Shown here piece after piece: positions 1-11,560 of a DNA stretch of 64,000 bases. Position 1 is the stretch's first letter. Each line of letters begins with the position of its first letter. The translations under genes were made by a program, and so were the position numbers. This stretch comes from Cristatella mucedo. Lineage: Eukaryota; Bryozoa; Phylactolaemata; Cristatellidae. The notes beneath the pieces are model-generated. The model ran no database searches, was not told where the DNA came from, and was given only the letters and a program-made list of their open reading frames with translations. The stretch lies in NCBI GenBank assembly GCA_009760855.2, contig WPIO01000071.1, forward strand, positions 1,428,501 to 1,492,500, written 5' to 3'.

Positions 1-1009
1 GGGTCAATTGGTGCCGTGTAAATTCCATAATTTGGCTTATACTTCACGTGTCGGAGTGGAATTTAAAATGAGAGCTCAACTCTGCTTGCGTCAAATGAGA
101 CAGGAAAGATTTTTATGATTTCGTGTGGATACATTTTGCCGTATACGTCATCAAACGTTTTGGAGCTTTATTTTCAGAGGTCGTGGACATATAATGGAAG
201 GGCCCTGTGCAGGATTGTTATAACTGACATTGCTATGAGTGACCACAGGTAAAGAGCCTTTGTCCAAGATTAAGGATTTTTGGCTGCCAAAATTTTATCA
301 GAATAGAGTTGCTTTACATGACCCGGTATTAGACCATGAAGAATTAAAAAAGCCAAATTCCCGCGCATGATTAAAATGGCTGACAAACCCGCAGCTGTAA
401 TTATTCTGAACAAGAGCATAGAAATGGCCGCTCATAACTTGCAGATGTCTGAAACCTTAACCTTGATTGACGATTTGGGTGGCGAAATGGGAAGTGAGAT
501 CAGAATGGGAATGTGGGGAACATATAAGTGCGGAACATCTCTCTGAGAAGGTTATATCTACTGTGGAGCCCGGCACTGTTGTAACTAGCTTCGAGACTGC
601 TGTCACTAGAACTGTCAACAGTTAGTGCTGCTGCTCCGACGCTGGCAAAGCTACATTCTCTGACTGATTATTTATCTCTGTCAATAGCACCGCAAAGCCA
701 CACAGACTGAGCAGGTGTTACGCAGGAGCGTTTTTAAAGCGAGCTCAAAGTCTAAGCGGCTATTGGTACGCGTTGGATAGCTAACAGGCTTTATCTCACG
801 CAACAAAGTGAAAGTGAGAAGAATAGCTGAGTCAGTAGGGCAGTTGAGGTAGTAAGTAGCACGGAAGTAGCAGTTCAGGATTGCTCAAAAGAATGTGCCG
901 CAATCGCCAGTAGTCGACGAGCTATCGTTGTATAAGAATTGTAGAAGTAAGTAATTACAGTCTAGGATTTGCAGAGCAAAAGCTTCTATTGCCAACGGCC
1001 TTTAACTAA
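1..1009. other. No recognisable feature
   Basis: This first kilobase is mixed-composition DNA. A short open stretch around 370-546 on the plus strand reads through about 56 codons after an ATG, but it shows no family signature and no splice-bounded homology that I recognise. It could be the remnant of a repeat. I see no RNA gene, tandem array or mobile-element terminus here. Confidence 0.4.
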
Positions 1010-1118
1010 AATGCCTGATCTTGCTTCGTTTGCAGCAATTGTAAAGCGCCTAGAAAGAGAATGAGTTCTCTGAGGGAGCTTTATCAAAATTATTGTATTA
1101 TTATTATTACTATTGTAC
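1010..1118 (+). mobile_element. L2/CR1-like LINE, 3' tail fragment
   Basis: This is a 5'-truncated copy of the LINE tail that recurs through the window. It shows the stem half GTAAAGCGCC, an AGAGA/TCTCT inner stem, a diverged second stem half and an (ATT)n run at the end. Nothing of the coding part remains. Confidence 0.75.
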
Positions 1119-1200
1119 AGCAGCTACACCAGCTAATTTACTGTCAACAGAGGACCTGAGGGCACGAGGAAGCTGAAACTGGTGCAGCCGTTCATGATGT
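1119..1200 (-). mobile_element. Element B (second LINE family), coding fragment
   Basis: Read on the minus strand, this piece encodes LHQFQ, RSSVDSKLA and nearby residues. It matches the better preserved copy at 54.33-54.41 kb (LHQFQ..., RSCVDNKLA). This is part of the C-terminal region after the reverse transcriptase of CR1/L2-type LINEs. It abuts the LINE tail that ends near 1,118, so the two are nested or juxtaposed. Confidence 0.55.
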
Positions 1201-2943
1201 CTGACTGCCACGTGACGTAACTCAACGTGACGTGACTGCAGCCAAGCCTTGCTATATGACATACAAGGAGCAACGTTAATTGTGGTGACGATGTTATATG
1301 TCACATGCCGCTGCAGTACAATGTTGTAGAGGACTACTTGTCTATGTCGCAAGCTCTAGGTTTCACTGGAGACTACTTTTAGCATGCTTTCTGACTTGAG
1401 GAAACATTGTCTGTCTGTCTCCAGTCAAGTAAAGTGCTGATGAACTGAACACGCACGGGAAGTCGAGAGTTCTTGAAACGCTTCGAAGTCTGGCTCGCCG
1501 GTGGTGGCTGCGGCAGCTGATAGTGTTGCAAAAAAATTTGTGCAATTTGTGTTAAAACCTGACGAGGCAGCTAAGCCGAATCGTGACAACTTGACCACAG
1601 CTGGTTTTCATGTTTTTTCTATTATTATTCTATTGTTACAATTTATTTTATTTTTACTTTATTTATTTTCTATTACTATTATTTTCACATTCTATTATTT
1701 TCTATATTTTTCTTAATACGGCGAGGAAGGCCTTCATTTAAGGAGGCAGTGAAACGGCAGTGCCAACCAAACCAGCCAGATTATAGCGGATGTAATCATT
1801 ATTCTCGATTGTGCGATGATCAATGGCCGCCGAGGCCGCACACAAGCCGGCTGCGCCATGAGCCAGGGCAAAAAGTTGCGATTTCCGATCCGGCCTTCGA
1901 GGCATCTGAGCCGACTTTCGAGCTTCCGGCCCGGAGAGCCGTCGGCATGCGCAGCGATACTTGGCGTGCGCCGGTCGCGGGCTGCGGTTCAGCGCCTGTA
2001 AACCTCCGCTGCTGTAAAAAATAGTCAACATTCTGGATTTGGCCTTGCCGTGCTGAGGTGCTGGGCTAAGGTGAAAGCGTCGATACAGGCAGGTACTTTC
2101 GGGCGCGCCGGCGGGTACCGATGCATAGCCTGCAAGTCGCCAGCCGCCACGCAGCCAGCGGCGCTCGTCTCGCGTCGGCCGAGACTGGCGCCGCCGCTAC
2201 GAGCCAGCTGCCCTTGCGGCCTAGTTCTGACCGAAGGTGGTAGCAGAACGCAGCGAGCGCAGGTGAAGTCGCATGTTTCCCAGCTCTCCTATCGTGCTGC
2301 GGGAGCAGCCGAGCAGCGTCGCCCGTCGGCCTTCGCCGGGTGTCTCGGGTAGAGTGACCTTGACCTCGACGCGCGGCGCTCGGTCGTCCGCGCCGCGCTG
2401 AGCGCGAGCGCCGCTCCGCGCGCCGCCGCGCCGTTCGCCATTGGCGCGCTCACGTATCCAATAAGTTAAGGTAATCAGTCGCACCTGGCCATTGCGCCGA
2501 GTATAATTGCACCGCCCGGTCAGTCGTGCGTTTTCGCGCGCCAGCGCTCGCCTTGAGGTTGTCCGCACTGACGCGCCACGCGCCGCGAGCGGCCGCGGCG
2601 GGGTGCACTGCACTTGGCCTGCGCCATCGAGCTGGCGGGCGGCGTCGGCCAGAGCGTTGCCGATCGCTCACAGCCGGCTGCCACCGGCTCGGCCTCTGCT
2701 CCGACATCGACCTACGCCGCGCCGCCGGCTCGGGCTGTTCGCCGACCTTGACCTTCGCTGCATACCCACTGGCGACCGCGACGGCTCGTCCGAACTGGCG
2801 CGCGAGCGCGCTCACGAGCAGCGGATGAGCGGCCCAGTGGTACGCGAGCTCACTAAGGGAGCCGATCATGACTTGCGTGCTCCCTTAGAGAGGCGAGCGC
2901 ACTAATGGACCTAATGGACCAACACTAATGGCGGTGAGCGTTG
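1201..2943. other. Unassigned DNA with a CpG-rich island at about 1.8-2.9 kb
   Basis: From about 1,800 to 2,900 the DNA is strongly GC- and CpG-rich, with long open frames on both strands. That is expected from composition alone. It looks like a CpG island, but no exon of a known family could be read. A (T)-rich stretch with many TATT runs lies near 1,615-1,710. Confidence 0.35.
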
Positions 2944-3071
2944 ATGGCTCACTAGGTAAGGCGGTCGCTTTTCACGACCTCAGTTCCGAGGTGTATCGCT
3001 GCTGCAAGAGGCGGCGATACACGTAAATGGTCTTCTGTCGCAAAATATAAAAGAGGCTGTTTAATAAGCTG
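2944..3071 (+). mobile_element. tRNA-derived SINE, family a (internally deleted)
   Basis: The head GGCTCACTAGGTAAGGCGGT and the tail AAGAGGCTGTTTAATAAGCT match the fuller copy at 17.68-17.85 kb. Here the B-box segment (GGTTCGATTCC in the other copy) is missing, so this is a deleted copy. Confidence 0.6.
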
Positions 3072-3681
3072 TGGCAGCATGCACAGTGTCAGCACGCATA
3101 AGCACATGAAGGACGAATCACAGGGATCCACTACATGCTGTCCTAAATAGTTGTGTTTTTACGTTCTTTTTACATGTGGTCAAGTCAGGGGATGATGTGA
3201 CGCAAGTCGGGAGGGATTTCCAACCTTTGGGAGCATGCGTACTAAATTCACGGTCTCCAAAGGATTTGAGGTTTGTACGAGGTGCTTGTAGACTGTTGGA
3301 TTCCGAAAAGCCTGGGTGATATGATGCTTGGTCTGGTGGGGGAGGAGATCTGAGATATAGGCTGGAGCCAAAGAATGAAGTGACCTTAAAGTGAGCGACA
3401 GAACCTTGAAGTCAATCCGCCAGTGCAGGTCGGCGAGGAGTGGAGTAATGTGGCAACTTCGACGTTCACGACAGACAAGCCTAGCTGCAGAGTTTTGCAC
3501 CAGCTGCAATCGCCTGATCGCACATGCTGGTAGGCCAGTAAGCAGTAAGTTGCAGAAGTCGAGACGGGATGTAACGAATGCATGGACCAACTTAGATGTG
3601 GTATCCTTATCTAAACAAGCCCGAATTTTAGCAATGTTATGAAGCTGAAAATAGGCAGATTTGACTACCGAGCTGATACGC
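3072..3681 (-). mobile_element. L2/CR1-like LINE fragment, ORF2 C-terminal region
   Basis: On the minus strand this reads FQLHNIAKIRACLDKD, LDFCNLLLTGLPACAIRRLQ and SAARLVCRERRSCHI, continuing to PDLT. This is the typical region after the reverse transcriptase of L2/CR1 LINEs. A short internal deletion removes the residues around WLPVKQ. The (ATT)n tail is absent because the copy begins in the 3' UTR next to a SINE. Its first 160 bp are inverted relative to the copy at 3,682-4,040. Confidence 0.85.
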
Positions 3682-4040
3682 ATTTGTTTCCAAAGCCTGG
3701 AACTCCCTCCCGACCTGCGTCAGAACATCCCCTGACCTGACTACGTTTAAAAAGGATTTAAAAACACGCCTACTTAGGACAGCATTTAGTGGGTCCCTGT
3801 GATTCGTCCTTGATGTGCTTATGCGTGCTGACATGGTGCATGCTGCCACTAACCACATTTGCATGCTGCCCCTGTGCATGTCACCCCTAACCATATTATT
3901 CATTTCGTTTGTTTTTCAAGCATGATTTTACTTACCATTCAATTGCATTTAACTTTACAGCAATTGTAAAGCGCCTAGAGAGAGATTAAGTTCTCTGAGG
4001 GCGCTTTATCAAGTGCATTATTATTATTATTGTTATTACA
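3682..4040 (+). mobile_element. L2/CR1-like LINE, 5'-truncated 3' end
   Basis: It starts in the coding end (KAWNSLPTCVRTSPDLT, with frame damage), runs through the 3' UTR, and ends in the conserved stem-loop (GTAAAGCGCC to GGGCGCTTTATC) and (ATT)n at about 4,018-4,038. Confidence 0.85.
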
Positions 4041-4490
4041 TGTGCTCAAGTCAGTGGATGTTCTGACGCAAGTCGGGAGGGAGTTCCAGGCCTTGGGAGC
4101 ATACGAACTCAATGCATGGTGTCCAAAGGATTTGAGGTTAGTACGAGGTATTGGTAGACTGCTGGATTACGAAAAGCGGGTGGTACGATGCTTGGCCTGG
4201 TGGGGGAGTATATCTGAGAGACAGGCTGGAGCCAAAGAATGAAGGGACCTAAAAGTGAGCGACAAAACCTTGAAGTCAATCCGTTGCTTGACTGGTAGCC
4301 AGTGCAGGTCGGCGAGAAGTGGTGCGATGTGGCAACTGCGACGCTCACGACAGACAAGCCTAGCTGCGAAGATTTGCACCAGCTGTAATCGCCTTATTGC
4401 ACATGCCGGTAGGCCAGCAAGCAGTGAGTTGCAGAAGTCAAGATGGGATGTCACAAATGCATGGACCAACTTAGACGTGGTCCCCCTATC
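4041..4490 (-). mobile_element. L2/CR1-like LINE fragment, ORF2 C-terminal region
   Basis: The minus strand reads LVHAFVTSHLDFCNSLLAGL, then CAIRRLQLVQ, LADLHWLPVKQRIDFKVLSL and SLAPACLSDILPHQ. It parallels the minus-strand copy at 3.17-3.60 kb but keeps the WLPVKQ segment. It begins in the coding region with no 3' tail, so it is a rearranged piece rather than a simple insertion. Confidence 0.85.
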
Positions 4491-4635
4491 TTGTTGTGTC
4501 CCTTTCTTGAGAAATGGCCTGACTACAGCTTTTTTGAAAGGTGAAAGCTCCGATCAAGCGTGCGGAAAACGGGAGAGCTCAGAACGAGCGGCTAAGCGTA
4601 AAACCTTCACCGAGTGAGCGGCCGTGGGGGCGAAC

Positions 4636-4805
4636 TCTCGCTCACAGCGAGCCACCTTACAGCGAGCCACCTTACAGGGGGCCGCCTAACTGCGGGCCGC
4701 CTTACAGCTGGCCGCCCCTTACCGCGAGCCAACCCTTACAGCGAGCCACCCCTTACAGCGAGCCACCCCGTACAGTGAGCCACCTTGCAGCGAGCCACCT
4801 CACAG
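4636..4805. repeat. Minisatellite, 14-16 bp unit (TTACAGCGAGCCACC-like), left block
   Basis: About ten imperfect units of the type TTACAGCGAGCCACC lie in tandem. The array is interrupted by the LINE at 4,806-5,141 and resumes on its far side with related GCGAGCCGCC units. Confidence 0.75.
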
Positions 4806-5141
4806 CTTGCGTCATGACATCTCCTGACTTGGCTACATTTGGAAAGAAGCTAAGCACGCATTTAGTTTTATTAACATTAAGCACGCATTTATCCTTATCA
4901 TTTAGTGAGTCCATGCGATTCATCCTTTGTTTGCCTATGCGTGCTGACACCGCGCATGCTGCCAATAACCACACTTGCATGCTGACCGTGTGCATGTCAC
5001 CTCTAACCACGTTACGGTCGTTCATTAAGCGTGCTACCGCTAACCATTCGACCGTGCTTCCTTTACAGCGAATTTGAAGTGCCTAGAAAGAGATTGAGTT
5101 CTCTGAGGGCTCCGTAACGAATGTATTATTGTTTTTATTAT
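4806..5141 (+). mobile_element. L2/CR1-like LINE, 5'-truncated 3' end inserted in a minisatellite
   Basis: It begins with a degraded equivalent of the coding end CVRTSPDLTTF and includes the 3' UTR. It ends in AAGTGCCTAGAAAGAGATTG and an (ATT)n-like tail near 5,125-5,141. The flanks read CACAG on the left and TACAG on the right, a possible short target-site duplication. Confidence 0.75.
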
Positions 5142-5340
5142 TACAGCTAGCCGCCGTGCAGCGAGCCGCCTTGCAGCGAGCCGCCTTGCAGCGAGCCGCC
5201 GCGCCGCGAGCCGCCGCGCCGCGAGCCGCCGCGAGCCGCCGCGAGCCGCCGCGAGCCGCCGCGAGCCGCCGCGAGCCGCCGCGAGCCGCCGCGAGCCGCC
5301 GCGAGCCGCCGCGAGCCGCCGCGAGCCGCCGCGAGCCGCT
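5142..5340. repeat. Minisatellite, 10-bp GCGAGCCGCC array (right block)
   Basis: The block starts with 15-bp units (TGCAGCGAGCCGCCT) and becomes a nearly perfect 10-bp GCGAGCCGCC array of about twelve copies at 5,220-5,338. Open frames across it, for example Ala-Ala-Ser-Arg-Arg-Glu-Pro-Pro-Arg repeats, are products of the tandem repeat and not evidence of a gene. Confidence 0.9.
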
Positions 5341-6226
5341 CAACGGGGAAGCTCAACTCAGCGCCGCGCGCAAAGTCGAGCCTTCGACGGTGGCGAAGCG
5401 TCGCGCGAGGCAGCTCCAGCCTCGGCCGCCGTCGCTGGCCCGTCCGCGTCCGCGCGCTCCTGGGCAGCAGCTGCCGGGCTCGCGCTCGGACTGCGTCGCC
5501 GTCTGCGCGCGAGCCCGGCGCTCGCAGTTGGCGATAGTGCGTCGCGAGGCGCTCCGCGACAAACGACCCTCGTCGTTCGGAGCTCACGGTGGGGGCACCC
5601 GCCGTTAGTGATTGAGGTCATGCGCTCGTGCCCGGCTGTGCACACGCTAAACGCTCGGACGGAGATTAATTTATCTAAGCTAAGTTGTATAAGCTTAATA
5701 TTAGTCACCCACGAGAGCGACGCTAGCTTCATTCGTCGACCATCTCGCTTCGGCCCACTCTCGTCACTCTCGTCATCGTCATCGTCACTCTCGTCATCGT
5801 CACCACCGCCGTCGCCGCCGCTGCTGCCGTTAAAGCGCGCGCGCGCTAGCAAAGTGTGTGGCCATCGAGCGAGGCGTGGGAAGCGCGCGCTCGGCGGGAG
5901 CCGCGGTGTTTACGTGTCGAATTTGCGCTCAGTAAGCAGGGCGGAAGCGCTGCTCGTTAGCCTCTCCGCGATAAGAGAGCCGCTTGAGGCGGCGGAGGCG
6001 AGCGGCTGCGAGCCGCGGCAGGCGTCCGGCGCCGGCTTCCTACGCTTCGGAGCGCCGGCGCTCCGAAGCGCCGCTTCCAGCGGCGGCGCTCCGAAGCGCA
6101 GCTTCCAGCGGCGGCGCTCCGAAGCGCAGCTTCCAGCGGCGGCGGCGGTGGCCGCCGCTCCAGAGAGCGGATTACGCTCTTCACCTCGCCGCAGGTTCGC
6201 GCGCTGAGGGATGGAGCTGATTTGAG

Positions 6227-6261
<35 letters not shown>

Positions 6262-7499
6262 GGGATAGGCCCCTCGCGGACGCGGCGGGGGCCTGCCCTC
6301 CGGCGGATGCTGGCGGTACTCGCGAAGCGCCGCGGCGGTCGAGCCGCCGCGAGAGCGCCGCGGCCGCGAGAACGCCGCAGCGCGACGGACGCGAGGCGCT
6401 GCAGCGGCGGCGGTGGCTCGAACCGCCAGGTGCGAACGGTTAGAGGCGCATTTCTCATTTCGGGCGCGTCAATAGCGCGACGGCCGCTGCCGCCGCCGCC
6501 GACGCAAGCTTGGAAAATGCGCCACAGCCAGCGGGCAGCCGCAGCGGTCGGAGTCGCGTCGAACGACGGAAAACAGCGAGGCCACTCGACCTTTTTGACC
6601 AAAGAGGCCGTTGCTGCTCGTGCTGCTGACTAGTCGGCGTCGGAGCACACCGCAGCCGCCGCCGCCGTCGTGGCTACGACCGGCTCGGAGCGCAGAGGAC
6701 GCGTCGTTTCAATGCAACGCGACAACAGTGACGAGTGCATTTCCCGTTTCGATGCACGGCAGCCGACGACAGAAACTTTCAAGGCTGCATCGAAGTTTAA
6801 TGCGCTGCCTTCGAGGACAGTTCGAGTGGGCTTGTAAGGGTAGAAGACGTTCTGTAAAGAGCAGAAGACTTTCACATTTTCCTCGTTTCGCAATGCGAAA
6901 GCTGCTGCCCTCTGCTGTTGCCTTCCGGTATTTTTCTTCTTCATCGGGACCCGTGCGAAAGCTTCGCAGACATCTGCAGCGAGACCACGATGAAGACTGG
7001 AAGACCACGTGACTGAGCAGACGTCACCGAAGACGGAGCGTGCGCATTCCATCTCCCCACAGCCACCGCTCTCCTTTTTCTCGCGCGCGCCCGCACGCGG
7101 ACACGACTGGTGACTTCCGGTGCCCTCGACGTCGGCTGCGTTCGAAGGAGCGAGCGAGGCGCACCGGAGGCACGGCGGAGTTCTTCTGTGGCGCTATGAC
7201 GTGCGCTTTCGTGCATCGTGACACTGATGCTGCAATTTAATAGGATTAGTAACATAAGCCTCGCCCACTGTAAGACACTCGAGCCGATCAGGGCGAAGTC
7301 TTGCGAAGCTGCGTCAAAACTAATTTGCAATGGCCGCGAGCACAAAGCGCTCGACACGTCTGTGCCGTTTGCTTTCTCTCGCGTCCTTGACAGTGTCAGC
7401 TCGTCAGCTCGCTTCGTCCTTGATCTAGAAGCGCGTCGCATTTCTCTCCAAGTCGGGCGCGCAGTGAGAGCTTTGTGAGTCTGACCCATCTGAAGCTGC

Positions 7500-7500
<1 letters not shown>
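5341..7500. other. CpG/GCC-rich island block, no exon recognised
   Basis: The block is very CpG-rich. It contains a (GTCATC)n-like stretch at about 5,765-5,815, a 28-bp tandem repeat at 6,056-6,147 and a (GCC)n run at 6,225-6,262. Open frames of 100-230 codons exist on both strands, but they are low-complexity Arg/Ala/Pro and overlap one another. I treat the block as a CpG island that may hold a promoter or 5' exon of an unidentified gene. Confidence 0.4.
6056..6147. repeat. 28-bp tandem repeat, about three copies
   Basis: CTCCGAAGCGC recurs at 6,061, 6,089 and 6,117, giving a period of 28 bp. The last two units are almost identical. Confidence 0.8.
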
Positions 7501-8055
<555 letters not shown>

Positions 8056-8279
8056 TATGCCTCGTTCGGCTTCTACCTAAGTAAATGGTGGGGCGGCCTG
8101 GGGCTTCAACGGCGGTATCAGGCGGCACGCACACGGGTGTGGTTTATATACGACCTTCAACAAGACTTAATTGTAGGAAATTAAATTATTATAATGCACT
8201 TGACCAGCAATATAGCAGATGAATTACGTCACGTCACCTCAAAGCACATTTAGTAGGTAGGAGAAAACGCGGCTTGGCT

Positions 8280-8500
8280 GCGATTTGTATCACTGACGTG
8301 CACAGTAGCAGCATACATAAGCACATTCGCGAAGCGAATTCTCTGAGGAAAAGACAGGTTACTAGGTTCTCTGTACAGTTTGTAGAGTTGTGCAACGTCA
8401 TGACGTCACGAGGATTTGCGTTCCGGACTTTGCCAGCACAAAAGCTGAGGGCCCGGGCTCCAAAAGATTTGAGGTTGGTTCGAGGCTCCGTTAAAGAGTG
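8280..8500 (-). mobile_element. Degenerate L2/CR1-like LINE 3' part
   Basis: Minus-strand similarity to the LINE is patchy. It includes CTCCAAAAGATTTGAGGTTG (compare CTCCAAAGGATTTGAGGTTT elsewhere) and GCACAGTAGCAGCATACATA (compare GCACAGTGTCAGCACGCATA). It is old and heavily mutated. Confidence 0.4.
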
Positions 8501-10390
8501 TTCATGGAAGGACGACGTTCTCTTCACACGCCAGACCTACGGCTGTCGTCGAGATATTTTTCGCTGTACCTGACTTATCGTCGTTCTAAAACGGTCGCAC
8601 GTCATAATCTGGGCTCGGGCTACTGAAAAGCTTAAGGCTGGCCACGTTTAGGGCAGTTGCACTAGGTTGAACTCGAGTAGTTGACCTCGAGTCGGACCGG
8701 AGCTGCATGCCGGCGCCGAACCGGGAGCTTTCTGCAAGCTTTCAGGCGCTGCTGAGCGCTGCCGGTAGTAGTCCCTCCTGTCGCTCAGTCATCGAGCAGA
8801 CTGCTTTACTTGCACGTACGAGTCGCTCTTATGCGCATGCGCGCGCACGCCGCTGCACTTCGGCGCGCGACAGCCGCGACTCAAGGCACCGCGCTTCGCT
8901 CACTTTTCTTTGGTCGCTAGTCGGCATGGAATAGCGCTGCCGCGGGCGCTGAGTTTCGGGCGCGGGGAATGTAGTCGTGAGACGCCGCCACACTGCTGCC
9001 TTTGCAACATTGAGCAAGAAGGCCGCGCGACCGAGACCGCGGCCTTCTGAACGCTCGATAGGAATATGCGATCTGAGAATCGGCGAACCGGTCAAGGTGA
9101 CGCACGCACGCAAGCCAATTGCCGCTGAATGCGAGTCCATCGAGGTCGGCCTCGTCAGGACCGATTTGGCGCCGTCGAGCTCACCGAGACAGCGGTGATG
9201 AAAATGGCGGCGATGCAAATGGCGGCGGCGGCGCATCGATTCCGTTAAGCGACCGCGTGACGACGCGCCCATCCGCTCTGCTCGTGCCGTGGCGTGGCGG
9301 CGGCGCACGTCGACCCGGCGGCAGATAGTGGCGGAGAGAGAAGACGAAGCTTTCGCTCGTCTCTCTAAGGGGTTGTAACGCGTGCATCCAGGCGGGCTCG
9401 CGAGCGACCTAAAATTAAAAGAAAGTGCTCTTTTTTGCCGCGAGACGATTTACGAACGGCGTCTACTCGCAAACGTTGCGAGGGATGCGTAGATTTTTTA
9501 TTTATTTCAAAGCAAGCATGCTTTCAAATATCTCTTAATATACATCCAGATTTTCAAGGTAATTATACTTTTTGTTTCCATTTTAATAAAGCAAATAGAC
9601 TGCTTTACAGCAGGTACAACTGCCGGCCGGTGTGTGAAGCAGGACGCCGTCGCGCTATGTGCTCTGCTCAGCTCAAGGAAATTCTATCCAAGAAGCCAAC
9701 GCTCGCGACTCATTTAAATAAATTGAAATAAATTAAATTTATTTAAATTTACAAATTGCATAGCGACTTTTGGCTACAACCGGTTCCAACTAATATGAAA
9801 AAGCCCCGGAGGACAACTGTGGCAACAGGAAAAGGATTGAAAGAACGAGGATGATGAAGAACATAAATGACTGCGCCCGCGACATCCGGGGTCAAGGTCA
9901 TCGTGCTGACAGCGAGCCGGGGAGCATTCTGAATCGATCTACGGGGGCCAGTAGTTGGAGGAGATTGTCACGATAGAAGGCAACGTCTCACTAGGATGAA
10001 AAATGTAAATATTCTGAAATATTTTACACCTTATTTTTAAATGCCGGCAATGCCCGGTAAATTGATAAAGATGAAACACTGCGCATTGCCAAAATTTAGG
10101 AGAGCTCTTGAGCGAGGAGTATTTCGAGCGCAGATCGCCGAAACGCTTGCCTCCAGACGACTCGTTCTCGTGCACCCGGCTGCAGCTGCCCCGGCTGCAG
10201 GTGATCGAGACTCAGAATCTGCGACCGACGTCACGTCCCATGGCGTCTCCCATTGTATTCTCTTACCCGAACCGATACGTGCGGCACTGCGATGGCACGT
10301 CAGTTCCGAAACTGCACAGCCAGCGTCCGTCGTCCGTCGTCCAGCAGTTCCGGTCGTAGCTTTGCGAATTGACTGAATTCTCGCTCGCTC
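8500..10390. other. Unassigned DNA with CpG-rich part at about 8.7-9.4 kb
   Basis: CpG-rich sequence at 8,690-9,400 is followed by AT-richer DNA. No splice-bounded exon, RNA gene or mobile-element end was recognised. Open frames in the CpG-rich part overlap on both strands and lack family signatures. Confidence 0.35.
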
Positions 10391-10393
10391 GCT

Positions 10394-10441
10394 CGCCGGA
10401 CGGACGGACGGACGGACGGACGGACGGACGGACGGACGGAC
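10394..10441. repeat. (GGAC)n microsatellite
   Basis: About eleven perfect GGAC units follow a short (GCTC)n run. Confidence 0.97.
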
Positions 10442-11277
10442 TGGCTGCTTGCCTCCCACAAGTCAAAGATCCGTCGGTCAAAGCGAAGCTCGAGGTGGCC
10501 GAGGCGATGGAGGCGCGCTCGTTCTAACGAGTTCTCGCGAGGCCTGGGCGGAGGCGGTCGGGCGATCCGGTGGCCAATTTGCCGTCCAGGAAATTGTCTT
10601 CATTGACAGTCGACGTTCCCTGAGTGACTCGCAGGAGGCATGAGCGGATAATTCCAAAGGAAAAGCTCTAATCGGTTCGATCGCATGGCTGCGCGAGGCG
10701 CGCTTCCCTTCTTCGCTTAATCTCTCTTTCGTCCGTGCGAACCGAAGAGGAGGCGATTGTTCGGCAGGCGGAGCTGGCGCGGCTACGCCAGCGCCGCCTA
10801 CCGTCGCAAGCGCTCGCGCGAGCGGCGCGGCAGCCGTGGCATTCCTGCACCCTTTCTAAGCCTGCAGCAATGGCATTCAGTTGAATGCGACAAGAATGAC
10901 TGAGAGACGAGTGGCCAGATCTGGCGAGGGGGGCTTTGTGCCGGTCTTTGGGCCTGGTGCCGAACCAGTGCTGCCGGAAGACTGGTGTGAAGCCAGAGCT
11001 ACCGGAAGACTGAGCTCGTGACTGTTAGGACTCAAGCCTGTTTTTCGTTTGCTGCCACAAAGTGTTTGCTTGGTGGCTGAGGCGAATGTGACCGAAAAGT
11101 CGTCTGAAAATAGAAAATGCCTCGAGCTTGTCTGTTCGGCCCCTCGTGCTGTGTAGTCGGTTGACTCTGACCGGCGCTCGACGATTGCGAGGCCTCTCGT
11201 TCGAGCGAGAGCGATGCTTTTGGCTGATTGTGGCGCTCGTGCTTCGCGGCAGCAGTGGCTGCAGCTTGCAGCTCGGA
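10442..11277. other. Unassigned DNA
   Basis: GC-rich in its first half; near 10,950-11,010 there are short direct repeats built on CCGGAAGACTG. No gene or element was recognised. Confidence 0.3.
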
Positions 11278-11522
11278 GGAGAGAGAGAGAGAGAGAGAGA
11301 AGTGAGGAGGAGGAGAAGGTGAGGGAGAGTAGAGAGAGGAGAGAGAGGAGAGACAGAGACAGAGAGAAAGAGACAGAGGCAGAGACAGAGACAGACGGAG
11401 GCATAGACAGAGAAGTGAGGGGGAGAAGGAGAGAGAGAGAGTTGAGAGGAGAGACAGAGACAGAGACAGAGACTGAGAAAGAGACAGACGGAGACATAGA
11501 CATAGGAGTTAGGGGTAGAAGA

Positions 11523-11560
<38 letters not shown>

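Noticed and set aside
376-546. 56-codon open stretch starting MADKPAAVIILNKS
   Set aside because: It is short, with no family recognised and no flanking exon or element ends. It could be a transposase remnant but cannot be supported.
5129-6602. Overlapping 150-230-codon frames in the GC-rich block
   Set aside because: They occur on both strands over the same bases and are Arg/Ala/Pro low-complexity, as expected from CpG/GCC composition. No family motif was found.
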